From JAICYJ01 sp036263035 (GTDB lineage Bacteria; Actinomycetota; Thermoleophilia; Gaiellales; JAICJC01), in assembly GCA_036263035.1 (NCBI GenBank), contig DATAHR010000090.1:1-31961 (forward strand): 31,961 bases of DNA, in the 5' to 3' direction. The position numbers were made by a program, and so were the translations under genes. Within the stretch, counting starts at the first letter, position 1; the number at the start of each line of letters is the position of its first letter. Of this stretch, positions 24,534 to 31,961 are shown piece after piece. Under the pieces are notes generated by a model, which worked only from the letters and a program-made list of their open reading frames with translations, made no database searches and was not told the origin of the DNA.

Positions 24534-25558
24534 TCGACGTCGCGATCAAGACGCTGACCGAGCGCCGCGACCTGCTGGCCGAGGAGGCCCACGCCGCGAT
24601 GATGCAGGTGATGACCGGCGAGGCGTCTCCGGCGCAGATCGCGGGGTTCCTGATCGCGCTTCGGATGAAGGGCGAGACGGTCGAGGAGATCACCGGCTGC
24701 GCGCGGGCGATGCGCGCCCACGTCACGCCCGCCGTTCCGCGCCACGACACGCTCGTCGACACGGCCGGGACGGGTGGCGACGGGGCCCACACGTTCAACA
24801 TCTCGACGTCGGCGGCACTGGTCGCGGCGGCCGGCGGCGCGTACGTCGCCAAGCACGGCAACAGGGCGGTTTCCTCGCGGAGCGGCTCGGCGGACGTCCT
24901 GGAGGCCCTGGGCGTTCGCATCGACCTGGCGCCGGCGGACGTGGCCGACTGCATCGACGAGGTCGGCTTCGGATTCATGTTCGCGCAGGCCCACCACCCG
25001 GCGATGCGGCACGCCGGGCCGGTGCGGCGCGAGCTGGGCGTGCGGACGGTGTTCAACCTGCTCGGGCCGCTCACCAACCCGGCCGGGGCGCGGCGGCAGG
25101 TGGTCGGCGTGTACGCGCCCGACCTGGTCGAGCCGATCGCGCGGGCGCTGGCCGGCCTCGGCTGCGAGCACGCCCTGGTGGCGCACGGCGCCGGCGGCCT
25201 CGACGAGCTGACGCCGACCGGCGAGAACCTCGTCGCCGAGGTCCGTGACGGCCAGGTCACCACGTCGAGCGTCGACCCGCGCGAGTTCGGCGCCGGGCCC
25301 GGCACGCCGGAGGATCTCGGCGGCGGTGACGCGCGCGACAACGCCGCGATCATCCGGACGGTGTTCGACGGCGAGGCCGGGCCGCGCCGCGACGCCGTGA
25401 TCCTGAACGGCGGCGCCGCCCTGTACGTGGCGGGCGTTGCCGACTCGCTCGAGGCCGGCGTCTACGCCGCTCGCGACGCCATCGACGACGGCCGCGCGGC
25501 TGCCACCCTCGACCGGCTGATCGCCTTCACCAACGAGCGGGCGGAGGCGCGGGCGTGA
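24530..25558 (+). CDS. trpD: Anthranilate phosphoribosyltransferase
   Basis: Joins anthranilate to PRPP. The 342-residue protein has the usual length. The PRPP-binding DTAGTGGDGAHTFNIST is near residues 79-95, followed by VAKHGNRAVSSRSGSADVLEALG and GFMFAQAHHPAM, each close to the family consensus. The metal-binding GLDELTPTGE segment is also present. It starts at ATG 24530 with an ATGA overlap with trpG and ends with a GTGA overlap with trpC, keeping the operon translationally coupled. Confidence 0.97.
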
Positions 25559-26283
25559 GCGGCTACCTGGCCCGCATCGGCGGCGACATGCGCCGCGACG
25601 CTCCGGACCCGACCCGCGGATTCGCCGACGCGCTGCGGGCCGGCGCCGACGTCGCCGTGATCGCGGAGGTGAAGCGCAGCTCGCCCTCGCAGGGCGCGAT
25701 CGCCCCGGAGGCCGACATCCCCGGCACGGCAGTCCGGTACGAGGCGGGCGGGGCCGCCTGCCTGTCGGTGCTCTGCGCGGAGCGGGACTTCGGCGGGTCG
25801 CTGGAGCACCTGAGCGAGGCGCGCGACGCGGTCTCGATCCCGGCCATCGCCAAGGACTTCACCGTCTTTCCCGAGCAGGTCGCGCGTCAGCGCCTTGCCG
25901 GCGCGGACGCGATCCTCGTCATCCTGGCGATGGTCACCGACGAGGAGGCGCGGCGGCTGATGCAGACCGCGTCGCTGCTCGGGATGGACGCGCTGGTCGA
26001 GACGCACGACGCCGGTGAGGTGGAGCGCGCCCTCGGCCTCGAGGCGCCCGTGATCGGCGTCAATGCCCGCGACCTCGAGACGCTCGAGATCGACCGCGAC
26101 CGCCAGCTCGGCCTGATCGCGGGGCTGCCCGCCGACGTGGTGCGCGTCGCCGAGTCGGGCATCGGCTCGCGCGCCGACGTGGAGGCCGCCCGCGACGCCG
26201 GCGCCGACGCCGTGCTGGTGGGCACCGCGCTGATGCGGGAGCCGGCGCTGCTGGCCGAGCTGACCGGGGTCGCGCGTGGCTGA
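25555..26283 (+). CDS. trpC: Indole-3-glycerol phosphate synthase
   Basis: Closes the indole ring, releasing CO2. The 242-residue TIM barrel has the active-site set in order: AEVKRSSPSQG (Glu38, Lys40), AKDF, VETHD, GVNARDLETLE and VAESGIGSR. The N-terminal extension that forms the substrate-capping helix in most family members is short here: only about 36 residues precede the first catalytic Glu. Activity is still expected because all catalytic residues are kept. It overlaps trpD by four bases and trpF by eight. Confidence 0.95.
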   Translation: MSGYLARIGGDMRRDAPDPTRGFADALRAGADVAVIAEVKRSSPSQGAIAPEADIPGTAVRYEAGGAACLSVLCAERDFGGSLEHLSEARDAVSIPAIAKDFTVFPEQVARQRLAGADAILVILAMVTDEEARRLMQTASLLGMDALVETHDAGEVERALGLEAPVIGVNARDLETLEIDRDRQLGLIAGLPADVVRVAESGIGSRADVEAARDAGADAVLVGTALMREPALLAELTGVARG

Positions 26284-26848
26284 GACATTGGTCAAGATCT
26301 GCGGCATGACGCGCGCCGAGGACATCGAGGCCGCAGCCGAGCTCGGCGCAGACGCGGTCGGCTTCGTGATCGTGCCCGACAGCCCGCGCGGCATCGTCTT
26401 CGCCGAGGCGCGGCGGCTGGCGGCAGCGGCTCCCGCCGGCATCCGCACCGTCGCCGTCTATGCGGACACCGCCGTCCATCTCCACTCCTGGGATCACTTC
26501 GACCTCGTCCAGGTCTACGGCGTGCTCCACCACCCGAACGACCGGACGATTGTCGGGCTCCGCGGGCCGGCCGACGGCGTGCTGCCCGACGGCGTGCCGC
26601 TGCTGCTCGACCTGCCGCGCGGCTCCCGCCCTGACCTCGAGGCATTGCGGGCGCACTGGCGGGCGGCCGCAACGGTGCGCGCCCCTGTCATGCTGTCCGG
26701 CAGCCTCGACCCCGAGAACGTGGCCGAGGCCGTGCGCACGGCACACCCCTGGGCGGTCGACACGGCGCGCGGCGTCGAGCGGGAGCCCGGCATCAAGGAT
26801 CACGACCGGATGGGCGAGTTCATCCGCAACGCGAAGGAGGCGGCATGA
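26276..26848 (+). CDS. trpF: Phosphoribosylanthranilate isomerase, atypical
   Basis: A 190-residue TrpF catalysing the Amadori rearrangement before TrpC. The general base Cys9 is in VKICGMTRAED and the expected general acid Asp112 in LLLDLPRG. The end matches the family in VDTARGVEREPGIKDHDRM. However, the GGTG...FDW block that normally follows the Asp is missing, and the phosphate-loop AGGL reads SGSL. The reading frame is continuous, so this is divergence and not a frameshift. Many actinobacteria lack trpF and use the dual-function PriA; a dedicated gene here is notable. GTG 26276 overlaps trpC by eight bases. Confidence 0.88.
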   Translation: MAETLVKICGMTRAEDIEAAAELGADAVGFVIVPDSPRGIVFAEARRLAAAAPAGIRTVAVYADTAVHLHSWDHFDLVQVYGVLHHPNDRTIVGLRGPADGVLPDGVPLLLDLPRGSRPDLEALRAHWRAAATVRAPVMLSGSLDPENVAEAVRTAHPWAVDTARGVEREPGIKDHDRMGEFIRNAKEAA

Positions 26849-28017
26849 GCACGGTGCCCGACCAGCGTGGCCGCTTCGGCCAGTTCGGCGGCCGGTTCGT
26901 CCCCGAGACGGTGATGGGAGCGCTCGACGAGCTGCTCGACGCGTGGACGGCCGCCTGGGCGGACCCGGCGTTCCATGCGGAGCTCGACGGGCTGGCGCGC
27001 GATTACGTCGGGCGGCCGTCGCCGCTCTACCGGGCCGAGCGGCTGGAGGAGCTGGCGAACGGCGCGCGCGTCTACCTGAAGCGTGAAGACCTGAACCACA
27101 CCGGCGCCCACAAGATCAACAACGCCGTCGGCCAGGCGCTGCTGGCCGTGCGCCTCGGCAAGCGGCGGATCGTGGCCGAGACGGGTGCCGGCCAGCACGG
27201 GGTCGCGAGCGCGACGGTGTGTGCGCGGTTCGGCCTGGACTGCCACGTCTACATGGGCGAGGAGGACATCCGCCGCCAGCATCCCAACGTCGTGCGGATG
27301 GGCATGCTGGGCGCCGAGGTGATCCCCGTGACGGCCGGCGCGGGGACGCTGAAGGACGCGATGAACGAGGCCATCCGCGACTGGATCACGAACGTCGAGA
27401 CCACCCACTACCTGATCGGCTCGGCCGCCGGACCGCACCCCTACCCGCTGCTCGTGCGAGAGCTGCAGTCGGTGATCGGACGCGAGGCGCGCGAGCAGGT
27501 GCTCGCGGCGGAGGGCCGGCTCCCCGACCTGGTGGTTGCCTGCGTCGGCGGTGGGTCGAATGCGATCGGGCTGTTCCACCCCTTCCTGGACGACCCCGAT
27601 GTGCGGCTGCTGGGGGCGGAAGCCGGTGGCGACGCTTCGGGCACGGCGGCGACGCTCTCGGAAGGACGTGTCTCCGTCCTGCACGGGTCGAAGAGCTACG
27701 TGCTGGCCGACGCGGACGGCCAGGTGCTGGAGACGCACTCGATCTCGGCCGGCCTGGACTACCCCGGCGTCGGGCCCGAGCACTCGTGGCTGAAGGACAC
27801 CGGACGGGCGGAGTACGCGCCTGTGACGGACGCCCAGGCGCTGGAGGCGTTCCACCTCGTCTGCACGCGGGAGGGCATCATCCCGGCGCTCGAGTCGTCG
27901 CACGCAATCTGGCTCGCGCTGCAGCGGGCGGAGCCGGGGCAGGTGATCGTGATCGGGCTGTCGGGCCGCGGGGACAAGGACGTGGACGCGGTCGAGGCAC
28001 GGGAGGCCGGAGCATGA
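26845..28017 (+). CDS. trpB: Tryptophan synthase beta chain
   Basis: PLP enzyme that condenses indole with L-serine. The 390-residue protein is the standard TrpB1 form working with TrpA. It opens GRFGQFGGRFVPETVMGAL, the PLP Lys90 is in HTGAHKINNAVGQAL, the catalytic Glu lies in AETGAGQHGVASA, and the phosphate loop is GGGSNAIG. The start overlaps the trpF stop (ATGA) and the stop overlaps trpA (ATGA), supporting complex formation during translation. Confidence 0.98.
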   Translation: MSTVPDQRGRFGQFGGRFVPETVMGALDELLDAWTAAWADPAFHAELDGLARDYVGRPSPLYRAERLEELANGARVYLKREDLNHTGAHKINNAVGQALLAVRLGKRRIVAETGAGQHGVASATVCARFGLDCHVYMGEEDIRRQHPNVVRMGMLGAEVIPVTAGAGTLKDAMNEAIRDWITNVETTHYLIGSAAGPHPYPLLVRELQSVIGREAREQVLAAEGRLPDLVVACVGGGSNAIGLFHPFLDDPDVRLLGAEAGGDASGTAATLSEGRVSVLHGSKSYVLADADGQVLETHSISAGLDYPGVGPEHSWLKDTGRAEYAPVTDAQALEAFHLVCTREGIIPALESSHAIWLALQRAEPGQVIVIGLSGRGDKDVDAVEAREAGA

Positions 28018-28772
28018 ACCTGTCGACGCCGGCGCTCGTGATCTATCTGATGGCCGACGAGGGCGTGGTCGAGCTGGCCGAGGCCGCGGTGCGCGGCGGG
28101 GCCACCGCGCTCGAGCTGGGGATCCCCTTCTCCGACCCGCTGGCCGACGGCCCCACCGTCCAGCGCGCCGGGCAGCGGGCGCTTGGGCACGGCATCACGA
28201 CGGCTCGCGCCCTTTCGCTCCTGCAGGAGATACGGGAGCGCGTGGACGTGCCGCTGATCCCGATGACCTACGCCGGACCGGTGCTCGCGTACGGCGAGGC
28301 CCGGTTCTGCGAGGACGCGGCGCGCGCCGGCGCGAACGGGCTGATCGTCCCCGACCTGCCCCACGACGAGGCCGGCGACCTGCTGGAGGGCTGCCGGGCC
28401 AACGGTCTCGACCTGATCCCGCTGCTCGCGCCGACCAGCCGGGACGACCGGATCGCGGCCGCCTGCGCCGACGCCGGGGGCTTCGTGTACATCGTGTCGG
28501 TGGCCGGCATCACCGGGTCGCGGGACTCGCTGTCCGAGCGCGTCGGGCCGCTGGTCGAGCGGGTGCGGCGGCACACGACGCTGCCGCTGCTGGTCGGGTT
28601 CGGGATCGCCGGCGGCGCGGCCGCCCGGGCTGCGCTCGACGCCGGGGCTGACGGCGTCGTGATCGGCTCCAAGGCGATCGAGGTGGGCGAGGCGGAGGGC
28701 GCGGCCGGGCTCGAGCGGTTCGTGCGCGAGGTGGCTGCTGCGCTCAACCACGCGCCAATCGCGGGACGGTAG
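28014..28772 (+). CDS. trpA: Tryptophan synthase alpha chain
   Basis: Cleaves indole-3-glycerol phosphate to indole, which is channelled to TrpB. The 252-residue TIM barrel has the catalytic Glu34 in LELGIPFSDPLADGP and Asp45 in the same block, plus GLIVPDLPHDEA, FVYIVSVAGITGSR and the phosphate-binding VGFGIAGG and VIGSKAIE. The N-terminus is about 15 residues shorter than usual, missing the first helix. It is the last gene of the operon; the response regulator begins nine bases later but with its own -10 hexamer. Confidence 0.96.
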   Translation: MNLSTPALVIYLMADEGVVELAEAAVRGGATALELGIPFSDPLADGPTVQRAGQRALGHGITTARALSLLQEIRERVDVPLIPMTYAGPVLAYGEARFCEDAARAGANGLIVPDLPHDEAGDLLEGCRANGLDLIPLLAPTSRDDRIAAACADAGGFVYIVSVAGITGSRDSLSERVGPLVERVRRHTTLPLLVGFGIAGGAAARAALDAGADGVVIGSKAIEVGEAEGAAGLERFVREVAAALNHAPIAGR

Positions 28773-28775
28773 GCT
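28770..28775 (+). promoter_or_regulatory. -10 hexamer of the response regulator gene
   Basis: TAGGCT lies six bases before ATG 28782 and overlaps the trpA stop. It would separate expression of the two-component system from trp attenuation. Confidence 0.4.
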
Positions 28776-28781
28776 TTCGCA

Positions 28782-29456
28782 ATGCGCGTGCTCGTAGTCG
28801 AGGACGATCAGCCACTCGTCCGCATCATGACCAAGTCGCTCGAGTCGAACGGGTTCGAGGTGATCTCGGCGTTTGACGGCGAGGAGGGTCTGCGGGCGGC
28901 ACACGACGAGCGGCCGGAGGCGATCGTGCTCGACCTGCAGCTGCCCAAGATGAACGGCACCGACGTCTGCCGCCGCCTGCGGTCAGAGGGCAACAACGTG
29001 CCGATCATCATGCTGACGGCCCGAAGCGCGGTGCCCGACCGCATCTCGGGGCTGGACGCCGGGGCGGACGATTACCTGGTCAAGCCGTTCTCGCTGGGCG
29101 AGCTGGCCGCACGCCTGCGGGCGCTCGGCCGGCGCGGGCGTTCGACGCCGCGCGTGATCGAGGCGGGCCCGCTGGAGCTCGACACGGGCGCGCGCGAGGC
29201 GCGGGTGAACGGACAGCCGGTGGAGCTGACCGGCACGGAGTTCGCGCTGCTCGAGTACCTGATGCAGAACGCGGGCCAGGTGCTGTCGCGAGACCAGCTG
29301 CGCGAGGAGGTCTGGGGCGAGGGGTTCGAGCCGGCCTCGAACGTGGTGGACATCTACGTCCACTACGTCCGGCGCAAGCTGAAGGCAGCTGGGCTGGAGG
29401 CCGATCCGATCCGCACGGTGCGAGGTCTCGGCTATGCATTCCGCCGCGGGGATTGA
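28782..29456 (+). CDS. OmpR/PhoB-family response regulator
   Basis: A 224-residue DNA-binding response regulator. The receiver domain (1-120) has the acidic pair at 8-9 (VVEDD), phospho-acceptor Asp51 (IVLDLQLPKMNG), Thr in IIMLTARS and Lys in DYLVKPFS. The winged-helix output domain (about 130-222) shows VELTGTEFALLEYL, QVLSRDQLREEVWGE, NVVDIYVHYVRRKL and IRTVRGLGYAF. Such proteins bind direct repeats spaced 10-11 bp as dimers. Phased GTGAC arrays with that spacing begin seven bases after the partner kinase gene, so they are candidate targets; this is inference. The kinase gene overlaps the end of this one by 23 bases. Confidence 0.95.
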   Translation: MRVLVVEDDQPLVRIMTKSLESNGFEVISAFDGEEGLRAAHDERPEAIVLDLQLPKMNGTDVCRRLRSEGNNVPIIMLTARSAVPDRISGLDAGADDYLVKPFSLGELAARLRALGRRGRSTPRVIEAGPLELDTGAREARVNGQPVELTGTEFALLEYLMQNAGQVLSRDQLREEVWGEGFEPASNVVDIYVHYVRRKLKAAGLEADPIRTVRGLGYAFRRGD

Positions 29457-30675
29457 AGATCGCCTCTTCACGCCCGCGCGCATCAGGCTGACGGCCTGGT
29501 ACGTGAGCGTGCTGGCGGCGGTGCTGGTCGTGCTGGGCACGGCCCTCTACGTGGTCGTCCGCGAGCAGCTGCTGAACAGCGTCGATGACGGCCTGCGGCT
29601 GGTCGCGGAGCGCGCCGCCGAGCAGTGGGCCAACAGCAACACGGTCGACGCGGCCGGGCTCAGCACGGGCCCCTACACGGTCAACTGGACGGACACGGTG
29701 ACCAGCGTCAACGTGCCGCGGGGGCAGCTCCACTACAGCCGGCAGTCGATGATGGCTGCGTACACGAAGGGCCACGACCTGCGGTCGTTCGGAGGGGCGG
29801 GAGACCGGCAGCGGGTCTACTCGGTGCGCGTGGGCACGCCCGACGGGAGGATGGCACTGATCCAGGTGGCGCGCTCGACCGAGCCGGAGCACGAGGCGCT
29901 GAGCAAGCTGCTTGTCGGCCTCCTCATCGGCGGCGCTGGGGGCCTGGCGCTGGCCGGAATCGGCGGGTGGTGGCTGGCGGGCAAGTCCCTGCAGCCGGTG
30001 CAGACGGCGTTCGAGCGCCAGCACGCGTTTGTCGCGGATGCTTCGCACGAGCTGCGAACGCCGCTGGCCGTGATCCGGGCGAACGCCGAGTTTCTCGAGG
30101 AGCAGCAGCCGGAGAACGCCGAGGTGCGCGAGATCATCAGCGAGACCGACCGGCTGTCCCTGCTCGTCGATGCGCTGCTCGCCGTTGCCCGCGACGACGA
30201 CAGCGCACGCGCACATCACGCGCCGGTCGACCTGAGCGAGGTCGTGGGCGCGACCGTGGCCGCGATGACACCGCTGGCGGCGGAGCACGGGCTCGAGCTG
30301 ACCCACGCCGAGCCGACCACGCTGATGGTGCTGGGCGACCGCGACCAGCTGCGCCAGGTGCTCGTCATCCTGCTTGACAACGCCGTCCGCTACACGCCCG
30401 AGGGCGGGCGCATCCACGTGCAGGCACGGCCGGACGGCCGCGAGGCCCTGCTGACGGTGCACGACACCGGAGTCGGAATCCCGGCAGAGGCGCTGGAGCG
30501 GGTGTTCGAGCGCTTCTACCGCGGGGATGAGGCGCGGAACCGGCAGTCCGGCGGCGTCGGCCTGGGGCTCGCGATCGCCAGGGAGCTCGTCACCCGCCAC
30601 GGGGGGCGGATCTCGGTGACGAGCACCGAGGGCGCCGGAAGCACGTTCGAGATCCGGCTGCCGCTCGGCAGCTGA
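29434..30675 (+). CDS. Sensor histidine kinase
   Basis: A 413-residue membrane sensor kinase paired with the preceding regulator. There are two transmembrane helices (about 21-43 and 157-181) with an extracytoplasmic segment of roughly 115 residues between them that I do not recognise. The H box SHELRTPLAVI carries the phosphorylated His205. The N box LLDNAVRYTPEGG, G1 DTGVGIP, F box FERFYRG and G2 GVGLGLAIAREL complete the ATPase domain. Only about 20 residues lie between the second helix and the H-box region, too few for a full HAMP domain. The ATG at 29434 lies inside the regulator gene. The ligand is unknown. Confidence 0.94.
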   Translation: MHSAAGIEDRLFTPARIRLTAWYVSVLAAVLVVLGTALYVVVREQLLNSVDDGLRLVAERAAEQWANSNTVDAAGLSTGPYTVNWTDTVTSVNVPRGQLHYSRQSMMAAYTKGHDLRSFGGAGDRQRVYSVRVGTPDGRMALIQVARSTEPEHEALSKLLVGLLIGGAGGLALAGIGGWWLAGKSLQPVQTAFERQHAFVADASHELRTPLAVIRANAEFLEEQQPENAEVREIISETDRLSLLVDALLAVARDDDSARAHHAPVDLSEVVGATVAAMTPLAAEHGLELTHAEPTTLMVLGDRDQLRQVLVILLDNAVRYTPEGGRIHVQARPDGREALLTVHDTGVGIPAEALERVFERFYRGDEARNRQSGGVGLGLAIARELVTRHGGRISVTSTEGAGSTFEIRLPLGS

Positions 30676-30681
30676 GCGGCA

Positions 30682-30892
30682 GTCACGAAACCCTCACGCC
30701 GCCGTCACGAGCCGTCACGCGGGCTCTGAGCCCGACTCGGCGGACGACACAGATCCGTGACCCTTGCGTGACGTGTCTCATGGATCATGTGACGCTCATT
30801 TCGCTCAACGACGCGGCGCAGAGCGTTTACGGGGTCGGAGCCCGACTCGGCTCCGGTGCCAGGTGCGTGACACTCTCGTGACGGGCCGTGAC
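30682..30892 (+). repeat. GTGAC-array element, locus B (inverted array plus two units)
   Basis: Directly after the kinase gene come GTCAC or CTCAC boxes at 30682, 30693, 30704 and 30714 (steps 11, 11, 10). The core GGGCTCTGAGCCCGACTCGG follows at 30721. GTGAC boxes in the opposite orientation stand at 30757, 30768 and 30789. A second unit has its core (GGAGCCCGACTCGG) exactly 110 bases after the first and GTGAC at 30867, 30878 and 30888. Offsets from the core CCC are 26, 37 and 58, then 26, 37 and 47, matching locus A. CATTTCGCTCAA follows unit 1, as in locus A. No gene is seen here. Confidence 0.82.
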
Positions 30893-30930
30893 GGAGTTAT
30901 TGCAGAGCGATGGCGCGCCGCGGCGCGGGG

Positions 30931-30936
30931 TAGATT
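30931..30936 (+). promoter_or_regulatory. -10 hexamer of the carboxylase gene
   Basis: TAGATT lies nine bases before ATG 30946, and about 40 bases after the last GTGAC box of locus B. TTGCAG at 30900-30905 is 25 bases away, too far for a normal -35. Confidence 0.4.
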
Positions 30937-30945
30937 GCCGCTCGG

Positions 30946-31961
30946 ATGCCGCGCATCGACACGCACCTCGACGTCCGGGGCGATGAGTTCAGGCGCAACC
31001 GCGAGCACATGCGAGAGCTCGTCGCCGACCTCGAGCGGCGGCTCGAGCGCGTCCGCGCCGGCGGCGGCCCGGCACAGGTCGAGCGGCACCGGTCGCGAGG
31101 CAAGCTGCTTGCCCGCGAGCGGGTCGAGCGCCTGGTCGACCCCGGAGCCGCGTTCCTCGAGCTCTCACCGCTCGCGGCCGAGGGGTTGTACGACGACGAC
31201 GCGCCCGGGGCCGGCATCGTCACCGGCATCGGCCCGGTCGCCGGCCGGCCGTGCGTGATCGTCGCCAACGACGCGACGGTGAAGGGCGGCACCTACTACC
31301 CGATGACGGTCAAGAAGCACCTGCGCGCCCAGGAGGTGGCGGCGCAGAACCGGCTCCCCTGCATCTACCTCGTGGACTCCGGCGGCGCCTTCCTGCCGCT
31401 GCAGGCTGAGGTGTTCCCCGACCGCGATCACTTCGGCCGGATCTTCTACAACCAGGCGCGCATGTCGGCCCAGCGCATCCCGCAGATCGCCGTCGTGATG
31501 GGCTCGAGCACCGCCGGCGGTGCCTACGTCCCCGCCATGTGCGACGAGACCGTGATCGTGCGCGGAACCGGCACCATCTTCCTCGGGGGGCCGCCGCTCG
31601 TGAAGGCGGCGACCGGCGAGGATGTCACCGCGGAGGAGCTGGGCGGCGCCGAGGTGCACGCACGAACGTCGGGTGTCGTCGACCACATTGCGAACGATGA
31701 CGAGCACGCTCTCCGCATCGCACGCGCCATCGTTCGCACGCTGGGCAACGGTCCGGATGCATCCCCCGCGCGCGACCCACAGCCGCCGGCGCTCGACCCC
31801 GAGGAGCTCCACGGCGTCATCCCTCGCGACCCGCGGCAGGGCTACGACGTGCGCGAGGTGATCGGCCGCATCGTCGACGGCTCGCAGCTGCATGAGTTCA
31901 AGGCGCTCTACGGCGACACCCTCGTTTGCGGCTTCGCCCACATCCACGGCATGCCCGTCGG
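30946..31961 (+). CDS. Methylcrotonyl-CoA carboxylase carboxyltransferase subunit (partial)
   Basis: The frame from ATG 30946 stays open to the window end, giving the first 338 residues of an acyl-CoA carboxylase beta chain (usually about 530). It transfers carboxyl from biotin to an acyl-CoA. LVDSGGAFLPLQAEVFPDRDHFGR and FYNQARMSAQ, in separate blocks around residues 143-175, together with MGSSTAGGAYVPAM and IFLGGPPLVKAATGE, match the 3-methylcrotonyl-CoA enzyme of leucine breakdown more closely than propionyl- or acetyl-CoA carboxylases. The biotin-carrying subunit would be expected downstream, outside the window. It begins after the locus B repeat element, with a TAGATT hexamer nine bases upstream. 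Confidence 0.92.
   Translation, partial: MPRIDTHLDVRGDEFRRNREHMRELVADLERRLERVRAGGGPAQVERHRSRGKLLARERVERLVDPGAAFLELSPLAAEGLYDDDAPGAGIVTGIGPVAGRPCVIVANDATVKGGTYYPMTVKKHLRAQEVAAQNRLPCIYLVDSGGAFLPLQAEVFPDRDHFGRIFYNQARMSAQRIPQIAVVMGSSTAGGAYVPAMCDETVIVRGTGTIFLGGPPLVKAATGEDVTAEELGGAEVHARTSGVVDHIANDDEHALRIARAIVRTLGNGPDASPARDPQPPALDPEELHGVIPRDPRQGYDVREVIGRIVDGSQLHEFKALYGDTLVCGFAHIHGMPV

Noticed and set aside
30900..30905. TTGCAG as -35 of the carboxylase gene
   Set aside because: The spacer to TAGATT is 25 bases, too long.

Overview
The window is a high-GC (roughly 70% by eye) stretch of bacterial chromosome, densely coded and without mobile elements. Features pointing to an actinobacterium, and by inference a Thermoleophilia-like lineage (Solirubrobacterales/Gaiellales), are the strong G/C third-position bias, many GTG starts, four-base GTGA/ATGA gene overlaps, -10 hexamers sitting 5-10 nt before start codons (leaderless transcripts), a two-subunit methylmalonyl-CoA mutase, an actinobacterial-style ETF:quinone oxidoreductase, and a separate trpF instead of relying on PriA. 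The taxonomic placement is inference only.

Layout. 1-5290 (minus strand): a translation cluster read as ltaE - rpmE - DUF1385 - prfA - prmC - sua5 - rhodanese, mostly with 4-base overlaps. 5300-7243 (plus): a divergent promoter, a DUF1272 protein and ETF:quinone oxidoreductase. 7247-15165 (minus): an acyl-CoA/B12 block containing a cobalamin adenosyltransferase, methylmalonyl-CoA mutase large subunit, an intergenic repeat element, a cupin, a TadG-like protein, the B12-binding mutase subunit, enoyl-CoA hydratase, etfB, etfA, then a universal stress protein and a GNAT acetyltransferase. 15315-17059 (plus): a receiver-like protein and an MFS transporter. 17068-19764 (minus): a GAF-PAS-PAS-GGDEF-EAL protein. 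19841-20308 (plus): a fluoride riboswitch and crcB. 20356-22379 (minus): thiolase and 3-hydroxybutyryl-CoA dehydrogenase. 22468-28772 (plus): a complete attenuator-controlled trpEGDCFBA operon. 28782-30675 (plus): an OmpR-type response regulator and histidine kinase. 30682-30892: a second copy of the intergenic repeat element. 30946-end (plus): the start of a methylcrotonyl-CoA carboxylase carboxyltransferase subunit, cut by the window edge.

How it works together. ETF, ETF:QO, hydratase, 3-hydroxyacyl-CoA dehydrogenase, thiolase, methylmalonyl-CoA mutase with its cofactor enzyme, and methylcrotonyl-CoA carboxylase form a coherent set for fatty-acid and branched-chain amino-acid/propionate oxidation feeding electrons to quinone. 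The trp operon is self-contained, with a leader peptide carrying three consecutive Trp codons and a terminator hairpin before trpE.

The most unusual signal is non-coding. Two intergenic regions 18 kb apart each carry a pair of units exactly 110 bp apart. Each unit consists of a GC-rich partly palindromic core followed by GTGAC boxes at offsets of about 26, 37, 47 and 58, which is helical phasing. One locus also has four inverted GTCAC/CTCAC boxes at 10-11 bp spacing, directly after the two-component system genes. I do not recognise this element. A cobalamin adenosyltransferase that appears to start at ATC and an ETF:QO lacking one Fe-S cysteine are further oddities.
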